A stretch of DNA of 40,597 nucleotides from NCBI GenBank assembly GCA_038234785.1, contig JBBQTC010000037.1, positions 1 through 40,597 of the forward strand, read 5' to 3'. Positions 40,430 to 40,597 of the stretch are shown here, piece by piece; position 1 is the first letter of the stretch, and each line of letters starts with the position of its first letter. The notes beneath the pieces are model-generated. The model did no database searches and was not told the DNA's origin. It saw nothing but the letters and a program-made list of their open reading frames with translations. The DNA is from UBA668 sp038234785. GTDB lineage: Bacteria > Actinomycetota > Acidimicrobiia > Acidimicrobiales > Ilumatobacteraceae. Made by a program: the position numbers and the translations under genes.

Positions 40430-40597
40430 TGGAGGAGGACGTCCGTCTGCTGCATACCGACGACTGCGCCGATGTCGCGCGGCTCGAGGCCGAGGCGCGT
40501 GCGGCGATGGTGGACCAACGCGGCGGCCCGGCCCGGCTCGGAGAGGTTCCCCCGGTCGTCGACTGGACACCGCTCGTCGGCGATCCGGTTCGGCCGG
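40429..40597 (+). CDS. GNAT-like acetyltransferase, N-terminal fragment
   Basis: Open from ATG 40429 to the window edge (56 codons). It reads M-E-E-D-V-R-L-L-H-T-D-D-C-A-D-V-A-R-L-E-A-E-A, the common first strand and helix of GNAT enzymes, then D-Q-R-G-G-P. The acetyl-CoA-binding part is outside the window, so the family is provisional. The start overlaps the previous stop. Confidence 0.5.
   Translation, partial: MEEDVRLLHTDDCADVARLEAEARAAMVDQRGGPARLGEVPPVVDWTPLVGDPVRP

Overview
The window reads as a chromosomal segment of a high-GC actinobacterium, most likely of the class Acidimicrobiia (Ilumatobacter-like). The grounds are a complete Pup-proteasome locus, a DUF222/HNH protein, an F420-type PPOX oxidoreductase, a DUF4193-like acidic protein, and transcription units that mostly begin without a leader. 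The class assignment is inference; the phylum is well supported. No tRNA, rRNA, CRISPR, insertion sequence or prophage was seen. Coding density is very high and no gap exceeds about 280 bases.

Layout. (1) 1-1859: the end of a PLP-dependent decarboxylase-like enzyme and a DUF222/HNH protein. (2) 7738 down to 1848, minus strand: an operon of transketolase, transaldolase, a LOG-type phosphoribohydrolase, a MOSC protein and a lipoprotein. (3) 7759-13985: a small conserved protein, a PPOX oxidoreductase, nagA, a TetR regulator, an ADP-forming acyl-CoA synthetase and a PBP4-type carboxypeptidase. (4) 13985-19031: a Lon-N-domain protein, three small membrane or basic proteins, then a MoaD/ThiS-like sulfur carrier, a TtuA-like tRNA thiolase, TrmI and a GT-C membrane protein. 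(5) 19043-20343: a 3Fe-4S-type ferredoxin and an LPXTG surface protein. (6) 20420-29670: mpa, a SCO6745-like gene, dop, pup, prcB, prcA, pxpABC and pafA. (7) 29715-34952: lepB, a GDPD phosphodiesterase, a TatA/B-type gene, tatC and helY. (8) 34933-40597: an orphan lipid-kinase-C-domain-like protein, an MDR oxidoreductase, an M20 amidohydrolase, a tandem ThyX-like protein, a very acidic zinc-ribbon protein, an unknown, and the start of a GNAT-like gene.

How the genes work together. Pup is made with C-terminal Gln, Dop deamidates it, PafA ligates it to targets, and Mpa feeds targets to PrcAB. The order trmI-mpa-dop-pup-prcBA-pafA-tat-helY resembles the Mycobacterium tuberculosis region, but pxpABC (5-oxoprolinase) sits directly behind prcA and no pafBC is present. 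Upstream, a ThiS/MoaD-like carrier, a TtuA-like enzyme and TrmI overlap one another, which suggests a T-loop modification cassette (2-thiouridine-54 and m1A58) as in Thermus. In the first operon, LOG could release ribose 5-phosphate for transketolase.

The most notable points are: the carrier-TtuA-TrmI cassette, whose carrier ends in GGS instead of GG; a tandem ThyX-like protein whose signature motif is split between its halves; pxpABC coupled to the proteasome with a substituted PxpA motif; two divergent promoters with overlapping -10 boxes; and a consistent leaderless-promoter pattern.
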